A DNA stretch of 64,000 bases from Zygnema cylindricum (GCA_037447655.1 JBBHKE010002714.1:27058-91057); one strand, 5' to 3'. Positions 10,600-24,200 are shown, counted from the first letter of the stretch. Numbers and translations are program-made. The notes: generated by a model from the sequence alone, not told the origin.

Positions 10600-10650
10600 T
10601 TGTTGTTTTTGATGGGAGTTGAAAGTAAGTAGACTAGAAAATAAGGGGAG
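9852..10650 (+). pseudogene. Copia A1 RT/RNase H relic
   Basis: Open from 9936 to 10622 but derived from the end of pol. KYLLGIKIESDSG corresponds to the KYILGIQVERD block of intact element E, DGFDITTWCDVA to its RNase H DITTWSDAS, and SSGYVLQVGDGADCW to its SGYVLYVGDGACCW. Everything between the protease and the late RT is deleted, and the RNase H MEAEYMA glutamate region is lost, so no enzyme is expected. A (TA)n run at 10550-10593 and the polypurine tract AAATAAGGGGAG precede LTR 2. Confidence 0.8.
10550..10594. repeat. (TA)n microsatellite in A1
   Basis: About 44 bp of pure TA; the equivalent run in A2 is about 95 bp, the main length difference between the two copies. Confidence 0.95.
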
Positions 10651-11843
10651 TGTTGAAATTTAAGTATTTTCTTGGTCTAGAGATTGTAAAATAAAAAGGC
10701 AAAAAATGAGACACTGACAACCTACCTCTAACTCTTCACTCAAGTCCACACACTTGTCGCAGTCATTGAAGACTTGAAGAGGAGTTAGATCCATGGCTGC
10801 CTAGGCTGTCCAAAGTGGACAAGAAGGCAATTCTTAATAGAGTTATCTAAAAGGTGTGACGGACCCAAGATTTGATCCTGGTACCTGCCGTCCGTCAAAC
10901 TAGCCGTTCGCTTTAACCAACAAGCCTAAATACATTGCTAGAGCACAATAGGTTTGACAGATATTTATATTTGTACACGTAGACTAGTTCGTCTAACAAG
11001 AATAGATACGTAATGCATAGATACAATTTTGTATAGTACGGAGTACGATTTAATGTATTTTATGAAACGGATACCGCGCATTTGTTTCGAACGCGAAACA
11101 AATATCGCACGTATATTTTCAACGGCTACAATTATATCCGGTTTGATCGGACGGCCACGATAGGCGCCGCGATCACGGATTATGTACTTTTGGCGTTTTT
11201 CAGTCATCGCCACGTCATGTGACACGTGGCGCGACAATGTTGGATTGCGGCGACTCCAGAGATTGCGGTAACAAATCCGGCTATGACACGTGTCGACATT
11301 TTAGCCATGTTGTACAATGGCCGTACAGAAAGTACACCGACACCTGTACTTTTCTGTACAATACACTAATTTGATTGGTGCCGTACTTCAGTAGATAGAG
11401 TTTTAGAGAGGGAATAGGACTTAGAAAATTTTGGGTAAGTAGCTGCCTCTCCTAGAGAGCACTTTGTATAAATGGCAAAATTTGGCCAGCCATAACTATC
11501 AATTTACTTGACCATTTTCAGTGATTCTTTTTGCTGCGGACTCAGGGGAGTCCAAGCTACACAGAAGTGTAGTCGGTTAGAGTTTTTGTCTGCCAGGGTG
11601 GCGATATTTCTAAGGGAAAGTCAAAGTGGGTGAATGTGTCCAAATCTCATATTCTAACTTTGCATTCTGTGGTGGAACTGACCACATAGAAAGTGTTATT
11701 TCACAGGGGTGAATCTGTATTTGGGTTCTGATTGTCAAAGGGTCAGTCATTTGGGTTTATATAACCTTCAAGTCGGCACTATCTAGATAAGCTTCTTTTT
11801 GGATCTGCTTACTCTGAGGGCCAATGGAGGTCTCAGAGTTTCA
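10651..11843 (+). repeat. Copia A LTR 2 (shared middle LTR)
   Basis: 1193 bp with the same layout as LTR 1: tRNA-like module 10857-10926 antisense, GACACGTGGC about 11220, GTAC inverted repeat about 11320-11365, TATAAAT about 11467, hairpins GGACTC-AGGG-GAGTCC and CTACAC-AGAA-GTGTAG (11538-11575). The PBS after it is AGTTATGGGCCCACC, one base changed from LTR 1's. Confidence 0.9.
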
Positions 11844-13038
11844 AGTTATGGGCCCACCATCTAGGGTGCCTATGTTTGATGGAACAAGCTTCACTTATTG
11901 GGAGTTTACAATGGCGTGATTGCTTTTCGAGAAACAATTATGGGGAATTGTTTCGGGACAAGTGAGATGTCCGCCACTTGGCTTTGGAGGAGCTTACTAT
12001 GGAGATTCATCTGAGCCTGCCCAGAATATCAACCGGAGTTCAGATGCAACGGAAGGTGAAGGGAAAAATCTTTCCGTGGATGGGGAAATAGGGGAGAAGG
12101 GAAAAGGGACACCTATGGTGAGGGGAGCTAGGCTCTCAACTATGGTACCACATGTAAGGATTAAAACTGAACAAAATGACAGAAAAATATGGGAATACAA
12201 AAACACTATAGCAAAACATCTCATACTTAGATATGTGTCTAAGTCGATAGCTATCACTCTTTTAAGTCTAACCAAGTCTTCAGAGATATGGGAAGCACTA
12301 ATTCAGATTTATAAGAGTGAGACTATTCAGAGGCAACAATTAGTATAACAGGAAATAGATGCCTACGTTTATAAAGGCGGTAGCATGATAGAGTTTTGCA
12401 ATGATATTGTTGCGTTATATGTTGAGCTTACTAGTGCGGGATGTGTAGAATCTGAGGAGAGTAAGATTAATACACTACTTATGAAACTCCCAGATGAGTA
12501 CGAAAACATAATTTGTCGTATGAAGGCAATGGATGGCTCCTCATGGACTTGGAGCTTTACCATGGGGATAATTCTTGTGAGGGAAAGCACTTTGGAGCTT
12601 CGTAGGGGAAGGGACAAGGTCAATGCATTTTCAGCTGGTGGTGATTGGCGGAAGCGTGATGAGAGGAACGGCGGTGACGAGCGGAAGCGTGATGAGAGGA
12701 ACGGGTGTGATGAGCAGAAGCATGATGAGAGGAACGGTGGTGACGAGCGGAAGCGTGATGAGAGAAAGAAAGACAAAGGTAAACCTTATCGGAACTTTGG
12801 TGGAAAGAAAGGGAGAGGAAAAGAAAGTGGAGCTTTGAAAAAGGGGGTTTGCTTCTTTTGTAGGGAACCGGGTCATTATATGGAGGAATGCCCTTGTTTG
12901 GAAAAACTTAGAAGTTGGAATGTGGATGAGGAGGAAGAAGGGGAAGAGGAGAAAGAGGATGAAGATATTGTAGAGCTTCTCCGGATTAGTAGTATGGGGA
13001 AGAGAGAAAAGCACACAGAAATTCCACGAAAGCAATAG
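11824..13038 (+). pseudogene. Copia A2 gag (two in-frame stops)
   Basis: Near-identical to A1 gag. It shares the TAA (12346-12348) and adds a private TGA at 11917-11919. The second open part (12385-13038) differs from A1 by a single residue (Tyr to Cys) over 217 residues, showing a recent duplication. Zinc knuckle CFFCREPGHYMEEC is intact. Confidence 0.85.
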
Positions 13039-13890
<852 letters not shown>

Positions 13891-15082
13891 TGTTGAAATT
13901 TAAGTATTTTCTTGGTCTAGAGATTGTAAAATAAAAAGGCAAAAAATGAGACACTGACAACCTACCTCTAACTCTTCACTCAAGTCCACACACTTGTCGC
14001 AGTCATTGAAGACTTGAAGAGGAGTTAGATCCATGGCTGCCTAGGCTGTCCAAAGTGGACAAGAAGGCAATTCTTAATAGAGTTATCTAAAAGGTGTGAC
14101 GGACCCAAGATTTGATCCTGGTACCTGCCGTTCGTCAAACTAGCCGTTCGCTTTAACCAACAAGCCTTAATACAGTGCTAGAGCACAATAGGTTTGACAG
14201 ATATTTATATTTGTACACGTAGACTAGTTCGTCTAACGGGAATAGATACGTAATGTATAGATACAGTTTTTTATAGTACGGAGTACGATTTAATGTATTT
14301 TATGAAACGGATACCGCGCATTTGTTTCGAACGCGAAACAAATATCGCACGTATATTTTCAACGGCTACAATTATATCCGGTTTGATCGGACGGCCACGA
14401 TAGGCGCCGCGATCACGGATTATGTACTTTTGGCGTTTTTCAGTCATCGCCACGTCATGTGACACGTGGCGCGACAATGTTGGATTGCGGCGACTCCAGA
14501 GATTGCGGTAACAAATCCGGCTATGACACGTGTCGACATTTTAGCCATGTTGTACAATGGCCGTACAGAAAGTACACCGACACCTGTACTTTTCTTTACG
14601 ACACACTAATTTGATTGGTGCCGTACTTCAGTAGATAGAGTTTATAGAGGGAATAGGACTTAGAAAATTTTGGGTAAGTAGCTGCCTCTCCCAGAGAGCA
14701 CTTTGTATAAATGTCAAACTTTGGCCAGCCATAACTACCAATTTACTTGACCATTTTCAATGATTCTTTTTGTTGCGGACTCAAGGGAGTCCAAGCTACA
14801 CAGAGGTGTAGTCGGTCAGAGTTTTTGTCTGCCAGGGTGGCGATATTTCTAAGGGAAAGTCAAAGTGGGTGAATGTGTCCAAATCTCATATTCTAACTTT
14901 GCATTCTGTGGTGGAACTGACCACACAGAAAGTGTTATTTCACAGGGGTGAATCTGTATTTGGGTTTTGATTGTCAAGGGGTCAGTCATTTGGGTTTATA
15001 TCAACTTGGAGTCGGAACTATCTAGATAAGCTTCTTTTTGGATCTGCTTACTCTGAGGGCCAATGGAGGTCTCAGAGTTTCA
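13891..15082 (+). repeat. Copia A LTR 3
   Basis: 1192 bp, ends CAGAGTTTCA and is followed directly by A0 gag sequence (CATTCCTCC, minus-strand zinc-knuckle codons) and no PBS, so it is the outer 3' LTR of the tandem. Contains tRNA-like module 14101-14166 (antisense), GACACGTGGC about 14460, GTAC inverted repeat and hairpins GGACTC-AAGG-GAGTCC / CTACAC-AGAG-GTGTAG. Confidence 0.9.
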
Positions 15083-16116
15083 CATTCCTCCATATAAAGA
15101 CCCGGTTCCCTACAAAAGAAGCAAACCCTCTTTTTTAAAGCTCCCCTTTCTTTTCCTCTCCCTCTCTTTCCACCAAAGTTCCGATAAGGTTTACCTTTGT
15201 CTTTCTTCCTCTCATCACGCTTCCGCTCGTCACCACCGTTCCTCTCATCACGCTTCCGCTCGTCACCGCCGTTCCTCTCATCACGCTTCCGCCAATCACC
15301 ACCAACGCTAAATGCATTCACCCTGTCACTTCCCCTACGAAGCTCCAAAGTGCTTTCCCTCACAAGAATTATCCCCATGGTAAAGCTCCAAGTCCATGAG
15401 GAGCCATCCATTGCCTGCATACGACAAATGATGTTTTCGTACTCATCTAGGAGTTTCATCAGTAGTGTATTAATCTTCCTCTCCTCAGATTCTACATATC
15501 CCGCACTAGGAAGCTCAACATATAGCGCAGCAATATCATTGCAAAACTCTATCAAGCTACCGCCTGTATAAGCATAGGCATATATTTCTTAGTTTACTAA
15601 TTGCTGCCTCTAAATAGTCTCACTCTTATAAATCTGACTTAGTGCTTCCCATATCTCTGAAGACTTCATTAAGTTTATAACAGTGATAGCTATGGACTTA
15701 GACACGTTTCTAAGTATGAGATGCTTTGCTATAGTGTTTTTGTATTCCCATATTTTTCTGTCATTTTCTTCAGTTTTAATCCCTACAAGTAAAACCATAG
15801 TCGAGAGCTTAGCTCCCCTCACCATCGGTGTTCCTTTTCCCTTCTCCCATTTTTCCCCATCCACGGAACGGTTTTTCCCTTCACCTTCTGTTGCATCTGA
15901 ACTCTGGTTGACATTATGGGCAGCCTCAGATGATTCTCTATAGTAAGCTCCTCCAAAGCCAGGTGGTGGACATGTCACTTGTCCCAAAAAAATTCCCCAT
16001 AACTGCTTCTCAAAAAGCAATCACTCCATAGTAAACTCCCAATAACTGAAGTCTGTTCCATCGAACATAGGCACCCGAGATGGTGGGCCCATAACCTGAT
16101 ACTCTGAGACCTCCAT
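15083..16116 (-). pseudogene. Copia A0 gag, N-terminal part
   Basis: Minus-strand gag beginning at the ATG at 16116 inside the 5' LTR (MEVSEYQVMGPPSRV) and running to the zinc knuckle CFFCREPGLYMEEC (His to Leu change in the knuckle) at the insertion point of the A1/A2 tandem. Stops lie at the first methionine block (ATG then TGA near 16022) and near 15600. Only two KRDERNGGDE repeats remain, against four in A1/A2. Confidence 0.8.
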
Positions 16117-17243
16117 TGGCCCTCAGAGTAAGCAGATCTAAAAGAAGCTAATCTAGATAGTGCCGACTCCAAATTGATATAAACCCAAATGACTGACCCC
16201 TTTACAGTCAGAACCCCAATATAGATTCACCTCTGTGAAATAACACTTTCTGCGTGCTCAGTTCCACCACAAAATGCAAAGTTAGAATATGAGATTTGGA
16301 CACATTCACCCACTTTGACTTTCCCTTAGAAATACCACCACCCTGGAAGACAAAAACTCTGACCAACTACACCCCAGTGTAGCGTGGAATTGCGTTAGTC
16401 CGCAGCAAAAAGAATCACTAAAAATGGTCAAGTAAATTGATTGATATGGCTGGCCAAAGTTTTCCTTTTATATAAGATGCTCTCTCGGAGAGGCGGCTAC
16501 CTACCCAAAATATTCTAAGTCTTATTCCCTCTCTAACACCCCTTCTAATAAAATACGGCGCCAATCACAAGACTGTACTGTACAGAAAAGTACAGGCGTC
16601 GGTGTACTTTTTGTACGGTAGATGTACGACAGGCCATATAGGTGACATCTGTCACATCCGAGTTTGTTGACTTGCACTCCGGAAATTCCGCAACCAAGTA
16701 CGATCTCCACGTGTCATCTGGAGTGGCGGCGTCCAAAAACGCCAAGGCGGCCTTTCCGGAATCCCGACTTGCACCACGGCCGTCGATTTCACATCGCATT
16801 TTTATTCGGACTGTCGAAACAAATGTCCGTAACATTTGTTTCATGCGGCATAAAAAGTACAACGGGTACTATGCCAAAGATTCCGTCCTAGTAGTTAAAT
16901 GGAATCTTTGCCCTGTATTTATTTAAATACCTATCGTACCCTATATGTCCTAGCACTGATCCTAGTCTACAGGATAAAGCTGTCACCTACCGGTCAATCT
17001 AACAAACTTTAGGTACCAAGATCAAATCCCGAAGCCGACATTCATTTTCGTATAGACTAAGTAGTAGCCTCTTTTCTGTCACCTTAGATAGCATAGGCAG
17101 CCATGGTTTTAGCTCTCTCTCCAGTCTTCAGTGACTACAACAAGTATGGGGACTGGAGAGTGGAGCGAGAAGCAGACTGCCTTTGCTTTATTTCTTCCTT
17201 TTATTTTTCCTATTAAGACCTAGAAAATACATAACTTTCAACA
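16097..17243 (-). repeat. 5' LTR of copia A0
   Basis: 1147 bp, partner of 5447-6582, diverged by scattered substitutions, so A0 is older than element E. PBS on the minus strand is GGTTATGGGCCCACCA starting at 16096. The B-box of the antisense tRNA-like module is at about 17020 (plus strand). Confidence 0.88.
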
Positions 17244-17248
17244 TGAGA

Positions 17249-17304
17249 TGCCATCTTTGCCGTTGGCGCCAAGGCGCGCTACAACGTCGAACAAGAGATG
17301 TTTA
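17249..17304 (+). pseudogene. LINE-like fragment between two insertions
   Basis: 56 bp of the decayed LINE left between the right TSD of copia A0 (17244-17248) and the left TSD of the gypsy array (17305-17309). Confidence 0.55.
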
Positions 17305-17309
17305 GTATA

Positions 17310-17761
17310 TGTAAAAGGTTATAGAATAAAAGCAAAGTTGAGAAGCTGTTGTAGTTGCGATGTCAGAGCAGCGGAGCTGCGATGTTAGAAAAGCGCAACA
17401 TAGCAACGCAACTCAACAACATAGCAACGTAGCAAAATGTAGAGTGTACTGTATGGTTATAGGACCTAGTGTGGATAGGATGCAATTAATGAAGTGTGTC
17501 CACGTGTACATAGTTGACCAGTTGTATTAGCGGATGACCAAGCAAGTAGCTAGTTTAAATAGTGAGTAGATTTAGTGAAGAGACACTCTTTTTGAAAATA
17601 AACTTCTGACAGCAAGCAGACAATCTTGTAATCTCTTCTTGAGTCATAAAGCTTCAGCTTTTCCTTATGTGCACAATGTAACCTTGTTATTGCTACGAGT
17701 GAATCTTTGGGAATATTCCGCTGTGCATCTTGGACGTGGTGTCTAGTTTACTCCTTTTACA
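17310..17761 (+). repeat. Gypsy 5' LTR (copy 1)
   Basis: 452 bp starting TGTAAAAGGTTATAG and ending CTCCTTTTACA. It contains GCAACG/GCAGCG-rich sequence, TTTAAATAGT as a TATA-like box (about 17553) and AATAAA-like signals. PBS TGGTATCAAAGCC follows at 17763, matching the 3' end of initiator tRNA-Met with one mismatch. Confidence 0.85.
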
Positions 17762-17795
17762 TTGGTATCAAAGCCATTCCTCATGACTCGACAGT

Positions 17796-20168
17796 ATGGA
17801 ACGTCACGGTGTCTCTTTAGGTGATATGTTGGAGCGAGTCCTTTGGGAATTGGAGAACGTCAGAAAGCAGAACGCTCACTTGAGTGACACAATCGCAACT
17901 TTGGAAACTCGTCTTGGTGAATGAACACACGGAGGCACAGAGAGAGATTTGAGGAAACCGAAGTTGAGATTGCCCGATGAGTTTGATTCTGCCAAACACA
18001 AGTATCTCGATGCGTGGTTGTTTTCGGTGGCGAACTATCTAGAGAATTTCCCCAGCCTGATCGATCGCAAAAAGATTTATTATGCGGGAGGTTTACTAAA
18101 GGGGGCAGCAAGAGCGTGGTGGAGAGCAATGGTGGAAGACGGCGAGGTACCCGCTGATTGGACCTTGTTTGTCCGTTCTCTTCGTGACTGTTGGCAACCC
18201 GTGAACACCATTAAAGCTGCAAGGGATAGGATAGTTGTGTTGAGACAACGTACATCTGTATTACAATATACGTAGCGATTCTTGGAGTGCAAGGTTCAGA
18301 TTCCAACGATGTAGGAGGACAAAGCTCTTGACCTATATGTTAAAGGGCTCAAGCCTTCAATCCGACGAGATGTGGAACAGTGGCTGGCACGAGAAAGAAC
18401 GACTCCTAGCCTTTCTGCAATTGTCCAATTTGCGGAACGGACCAATTCCATTGACTTCACCCTTCGTAGCTCATATCATTTTGGATCGAGTAGTAGCGGA
18501 GGGGGCCGAAGGAATGATGGTCCGACCCCTATGGAGCTGGGAGCAATTAAGGAGGACGCGGACTCGGTCAACGCTATTAAAAGAAAAAAGAAGACCACTA
18601 AGAAGAAGGCAAATGACCTGTCTTTCGAGGAGCTTCAAAGGAGGAGGCAAAATGGATTATGCTTCGAGTGTGGTTCCCCATACCATATGGCTAGAGATTG
18701 CCCAAGGAGAAAAGACCCTCAAAAGGGCAAACTCAATGTCATGAGATTGGCGGGAAAAGAGGGAGACCCCTTCGTTTTTCAAGGAAAGATTGGGGGTAGC
18801 GTAATTGGCTTCATGGTTGACTCTGGAGCGTCGGGGAATTTCATCAACGAGAAGACGGTGAAGAAGTTGATGTATCCTCTCATAGTAATTCCAGATCAGC
18901 AATCGGTACAACTAGCCGATGGCACCTCTATTGGAATCACTCATCGCACACCTCGACTGGGGGTTAGTTTGGGGAACTTTCATTGGTATGAGACACTCCA
19001 TGTATTACCGCTCAGGGATCATGATGTAATTTTGGGGAAGCCGTGGCTCCAAAATTGGAATCCGACAATTGATTGGAGGAACAACTGCATGAGAGTCAGG
19101 AAAGGCGAAAAGGAGTATGAGGTAAATACTGGAGTGGCAGGTAAAGGTCTGGAAGAGGGACGCATGCTTTCGGCTTTATAGCTTAAGTGGGCACTCAAGA
19201 AATGGGAAACAATTAGAATGGCGATCGTTCAACCCATGGAGGAACTCAAGTAGGGGATCTCGGAGGAGTGGACAAGAAAGGATCCCGACTTCGACTCCAA
19301 AAGAGGGGACGATGTAGGGAAGACTTCTGTTGAGGCCCCGGAAGTCGTGACAAAACTTCTCGAAGAGTATGCTGAGGTTTTTCCCCCGAAACTCCTGGAA
19401 GGTTTTCCCCAGAAACGCAACATAGACCACAAAATTAAACTTGTTCTTGAAGCAGTGCCCCCGACCAACAAGATGTATAAGATGAGGTTTACAGAGTTAG
19501 ATGAACTCAAAAAGCAACTTTCTGAGTTGGTCGAGGCCGGAGCCATTGAACCGAGCAAGTAACCTTATTGGGCCCCCGTTTTTTGTGTCCAAGAAAGATG
19601 GAGGTTTTCGTATGTGTGTGGACTACCGAGCGCTAATTAAATTAACGGTCAAAAACGCTTACCCCCTTCCCAAAATCGATGAATTGTTTGACAGACTAAG
19701 AGGTGTTAGGTATTTCTCTAAGGTAGACTTGCGTAGTGGATACCACAAGATTCGAGTTGGGGAGGAGGATGTAGAGAAAATTGCGTTCAGGACGCGATAC
19801 GGTCATTTTCAATTCATAGTCATGCCCTTTGGATTGACTAATGCCCTCACTACCTTTATGCACTTGATGAATTCTATCTTCCGGCAATATCTGGACACAT
19901 TCGTAATAGTCTTCTTGGACGACATCCTAGTGTATAGTGAAACATTAGAGGACCATGTCAAGCACTTGAGAACCGTGTTACAAATCCTAACGGAGAATAA
20001 GTTGTACGCCAAAATGAGTAAATGTGAGTTTTTGAAGGAAGAAATGGCATTTATGGGCCATGTGGTCAGTCATAATGTAATCGCAGTGGACCCCAACAAA
20101 ACTAAGGAAGTCAAAGAATGGCCGCAACCAAAAAATATCACGGAGTGGAAGAGCTTCTTTGGGTTATG
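17796..20168 (+). pseudogene. Gypsy copy 1 gag-pol, 5' part
   Basis: Gag (AWWRAMVEDGEVPADW capsid block near 18115), zinc knuckle CFECGSPYHMARDC (about 18660), aspartic protease MVDSGASGNFIN (about 18815), linker, then RT with [20 protein letters not shown] (about 19690) and catalytic VFLDD (about 19910). Several stops and frameshifts (for example TGA near 17923, TAG near 18273, TAA at 19560) inactivate it. The frame is interrupted at 20168 by copia element E, within the codons just after KSFFGL. Confidence 0.85.
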
Positions 20169-21216
20169 TGAAACTCTGAGACCTCCATAAGTCCTCAGAG
20201 TGGACAGCTTCCAAGAAGCCTCTAGGATAATCCTGACCCCTTTGTGTTTAAGCAAAAATAACTGCCACCCTGGCAGACAAAAACTCTGACCAACTTCACC
20301 CCTGTGAAGACAAGACTCCCCTGAGTCGATAGCAAAAAGAATCTCTGAATTTGCTCCCCTGAGCAGTAAGTTATGGAGGGTCAAAGTTGACCTTTTGTAC
20401 AGAAGCTCTCTGGGAGAGAGGGTCCTATCTTCTAATTTTTCTAAGTCCTATCTCTCTCACAAACTCTATCTACTGATGTACGGAACCAATCAGAATTGAG
20501 TTCCGTACGTAAAAGTACAGCTGCCGGTGTACTTTATGTACGGACATTGTACGACATGGCCAAAATGTCGACACATGTCAAATCCGGATTCGGTGCCATA
20601 ATCTCCGGAGATTCCACAATCCAACAGAATTTCGCCACGTGTCATCCGATGTGGCGATGGCCACAAACCGCCGAAATTCTCCTCCGCGATCTCGGCGCTA
20701 ATCTCCGCCGTCCGATTAAATTCGGCTTTAATCGTAGCCGTAATAAATACATGCGCGGTATTTGTTTCATTTACGAAACAAATGCGCGGTACTGATTTGT
20801 GTCCGTACCGTAAGTCGTACATTATTTATTACTGGATCTATGTATCCCGTAATTCATTTCAGTTAAATGATTTATCGCACGTATACGTATTTAAATAAAT
20901 ATCAAACTACATGCTATGTAACACTACTGCTAGACTTAACGGCTAAGGCTACCGGCTAATTCCTATCTGCCGGCCGGTAGGTACATGGATCAAATCCTGC
21001 CGCCGGCACATACCTTTTAAATAAATAATTAAATCCTAACATAAAATTCCCGTAAACCTCAGGATAGCCAAGGTAGCCATGGCTCTAGCTTCCTCTCCAA
21101 TTTCTCAGTGACTGCGACAAGTTTGAGAGTTGGAGAGAGAAGTTAGAGATAGACTGCCTCGACTTCTATATTTCTTTTCAAACCTAGAAAATACTAATAA
21201 ACCATTAGTTTCTACA
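20169..21216 (-). repeat. Copia E 3' LTR
   Basis: 1048 bp, TGTAGAAACTAATGG...CAGAGTTTCA on the minus strand. Contains the antisense tRNA-like module (20937-21005 plus strand, GATCAAATC), GTAC inverted repeat (20501-20545), CCACGTGTCATCC (20635) and hairpins GACTC-AGGG-GAGTC and CTTCAC-AGGG-GTGAAG (about 20290-20325). Confidence 0.95.
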
Positions 21217-21229
21217 CTCCCCTTATTTT

Positions 21230-24200
21230 CTAGTCAATCTTTAATTTCAGACCACACTTCTCCCTGCAGAAAATTAGCTTAGGGGAAGGCACAGGTTTGG
21301 TCATCATATCTGCTACCATCTCACTATCTGGTCTGTACTCTAAACTGATTATTTTGTTTTCTACTTTCTCTCTAACAAAGCTGAGTCTGATGTCCATGTG
21401 TTTGGCTTTAAAATGGTGTTTAGGATTGGCAGAAATAGCGATTGCTGCCTGATTATCACAAAATATTTTCTGCACACCACTCTTAAGGTGACCAAGCTCA
21501 CCAAGCAAAGACTTGACCCACATCAATTCTTTTACAGCAGAGCAAGAGGCCATATACTCAGCCTCCATGGTGGACTGAGCAATAACCTTTTGCTGTTTGC
21601 TACTCCAACAGCAAGCCCCATCACCCACATATAATACATATCCAGAAGTACATCTCCTCATCGGAGCATCACCATAACTGGCATCACTCCAAGTAGTGAT
21701 GTCAGTATTCTCCCCACCCAAATGCAACCATAGATCTCTAGTTCCTACCAAGTATCTAAGGACTCTCTTAGCTGCCTCCCAATCCTTCTTAGTGGGAGCA
21801 TTTAGACTTCTACTCAGCACTCCTACAGCTGCAGCTAAATCCGGCCGGGTACAATTCATAAAATAGATTAGACTTCCCACTACTTGCCTGTAAGGAATAG
21901 TCTGCATGAACTTCTGTTCATCAGGAGACAATTCCTCGTCTAAGACTATGACTCCTTCTTCCTCACTCCCCTCACTTCCCTTCTTCAACTCCATTGGAGT
22001 TGTACAACTATTAGCTTTATCCATTTGAAATTTTTCAAGCATGTTTCCTATTGCTTCCTTTTGAGTCAATCTTATAATTTTCCTTTTTCGGTCTCTCTCT
22101 ACTTGAATTCCCAAAATATATTTTGCTTCCCCCATATCCTTCATTTCAAATCTCCCCTTAAGATCGGTTTTCAGTTTATTAATTTTTTCCATTGATTTAC
22201 TTAAAACAAGCAAATCATCAACATAAATTGCAATAAATATAAAACCTTCCTCATCTTCGAAAACATAGATTGAGTGATCTGAGCTGATCCGAATATATCC
22301 TAGACCGGTAAGAAACTCATCAAGCTTCTTATTCCACTGTCGGGGCGCCTGTTTCAAACCATAAAGAGATTTAATCAGCCGGCATACCTTACTCTCCTCT
22401 CCTTCTTCCACAAACCCTTCGGGTTGTCGCATGAAGATCTCCTCTTCTAATTCTCCATGCAAAAAGGCTGTTTTGATGTCCATCTGGTGCACTTCCATGT
22501 CTTCCGCCGCTGCTAAACTGAGAAGTATGCGGACGGAGGGAAATCTGACCACCGGGGCAAAGGTTTCCTCGTAGTCAATTCCTTCCTTTTGTGTAAATCC
22601 CTTTGCCACTAATCTGGCCTTGTAGCGCTCGATTGTGTTATCTGGGTTCAGTTTCAATTTGAAAACCCACTTACAACCGATTGGTTTTCGGTTAGGTGGA
22701 CAGTCCACCAGCTCCCAAGTATCGGCTGCCATGATTGAAGCCATCTCCTCATTGATGGCTGTCTTCCACCGGTTTCTTTCTGGACAAGTCATCGCCTCTC
22801 GATAAGTTTGAGGTTCATCTTGATGAGATAGTTTAGTTACCTTGTTATTAACCTGTTTTTCTTGCAGTCTTTTGCTACTTCTCCTCCCTCCCTCAAAATC
22901 TGAGGCCGGAATAGATGGTTCTCGTGGATTCTTTCGAACAAACTCGGCTTCTCCCCTATCCCTTGATTCCGAATCAATTTCCACCACGTCTTCCGCTTCG
23001 AGTAGAGTTGTCACTGGAGTTTCCACAGCCGAGTCCTTTTCGGTCTGATTTGTTCCTGCAAGAATGTCATCGTCTCTAAAACCTGGATAGTTAGGAAGCT
23101 CAAAGTCATCAGAATTTTCTGACTCAAATCTGATTTTTACTGACTTTGTATATTTGAAGGGATCCACAGACTTTCCTTCATCCATAACTACTAGATGCTT
23201 TACTAAGATTATATCTTCTCTTTTTAGATCATAAACTCTATATCCTTTAACATCCTCATCATATCCTAATAAGTATCCCGGTTTTCCTTTAGGATCTAGC
23301 TTCCAATTGGACCGATCAGTATCTAGACTGAATACTTGACTGCCGAAAACCTTTAAATGAGATAAGTCTGGTTTCCGGCCTGTCCATCTCTCATAAGGTG
23401 TTTGATCTTTTATAGCTGAAGTAAGAACTCTATTTTTGAGGTAATTAGCACAGTTCATTGCTTCTGCCCAAAACCTTTTTCCTATCTTCTTATCCGACAA
23501 CATACTTCTAGCACTATCACTTAGTGTTCTATTTAACCTTTCAGCTACCCCATTCTGTTCAGGATTTTCTGGCACTGTCTTTTGGTGTTGAACCCCATCT
23601 TCCCTCAAAAAATCCTCAAACTGGTTAGAAGTATACTCTCCACCATTGTCACTCCTTACTCTCTTGATTGGAGTTTCATGGAGTTTTTCGCTCCATGCTT
23701 TATATTGTCTAAAACAGTCCTCAGCTTCTGACTTGTTTTTCAAAAAATATACTCGGGAATACCGAGACCAATCATCAGTTATAGTCATCATAAATCTCTT
23801 CCCCCCCGGTGAGGGCACTCTAGCCGGTCCCCAAATATCTGTGTGTACTAGATCTAGAAGTTTTTCTCCCTTGTAGGTGGCTGTTTTTGGAAAGGGTAAT
23901 CTGTGTGCTTTACCTTGAGCACACCCACTACAATCACTTATATCATCACTCTCACTGAACTGAATCCCTTCCACCACTCCCATCTTTTTCATCTCTCTTA
24001 ACTTATCTAGATTCACATGCCCAAGCCTCTTATGCCACATCATAATATCATGAACACCAGCATAATAAAGTTTCTTCGTTTCATTACTTAAGATCAGCCT
24101 AAACATCCCATGGCTACCTTTCTCAGCAATGAAATAGACATCCTCCTCAAAACTAGCAGTAAAGACTCCTTCCCTAGTGCTAGTGAAAAAACCCTTATCA

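Noticed and set aside
20490-20822. 110- and 99-residue frames present at 20490-20822 and again at 25890-26222
   Set aside because: Both are within the identical LTRs of copia E (U3 with the GTAC inverted repeat); duplication reflects the LTR, not a gene.
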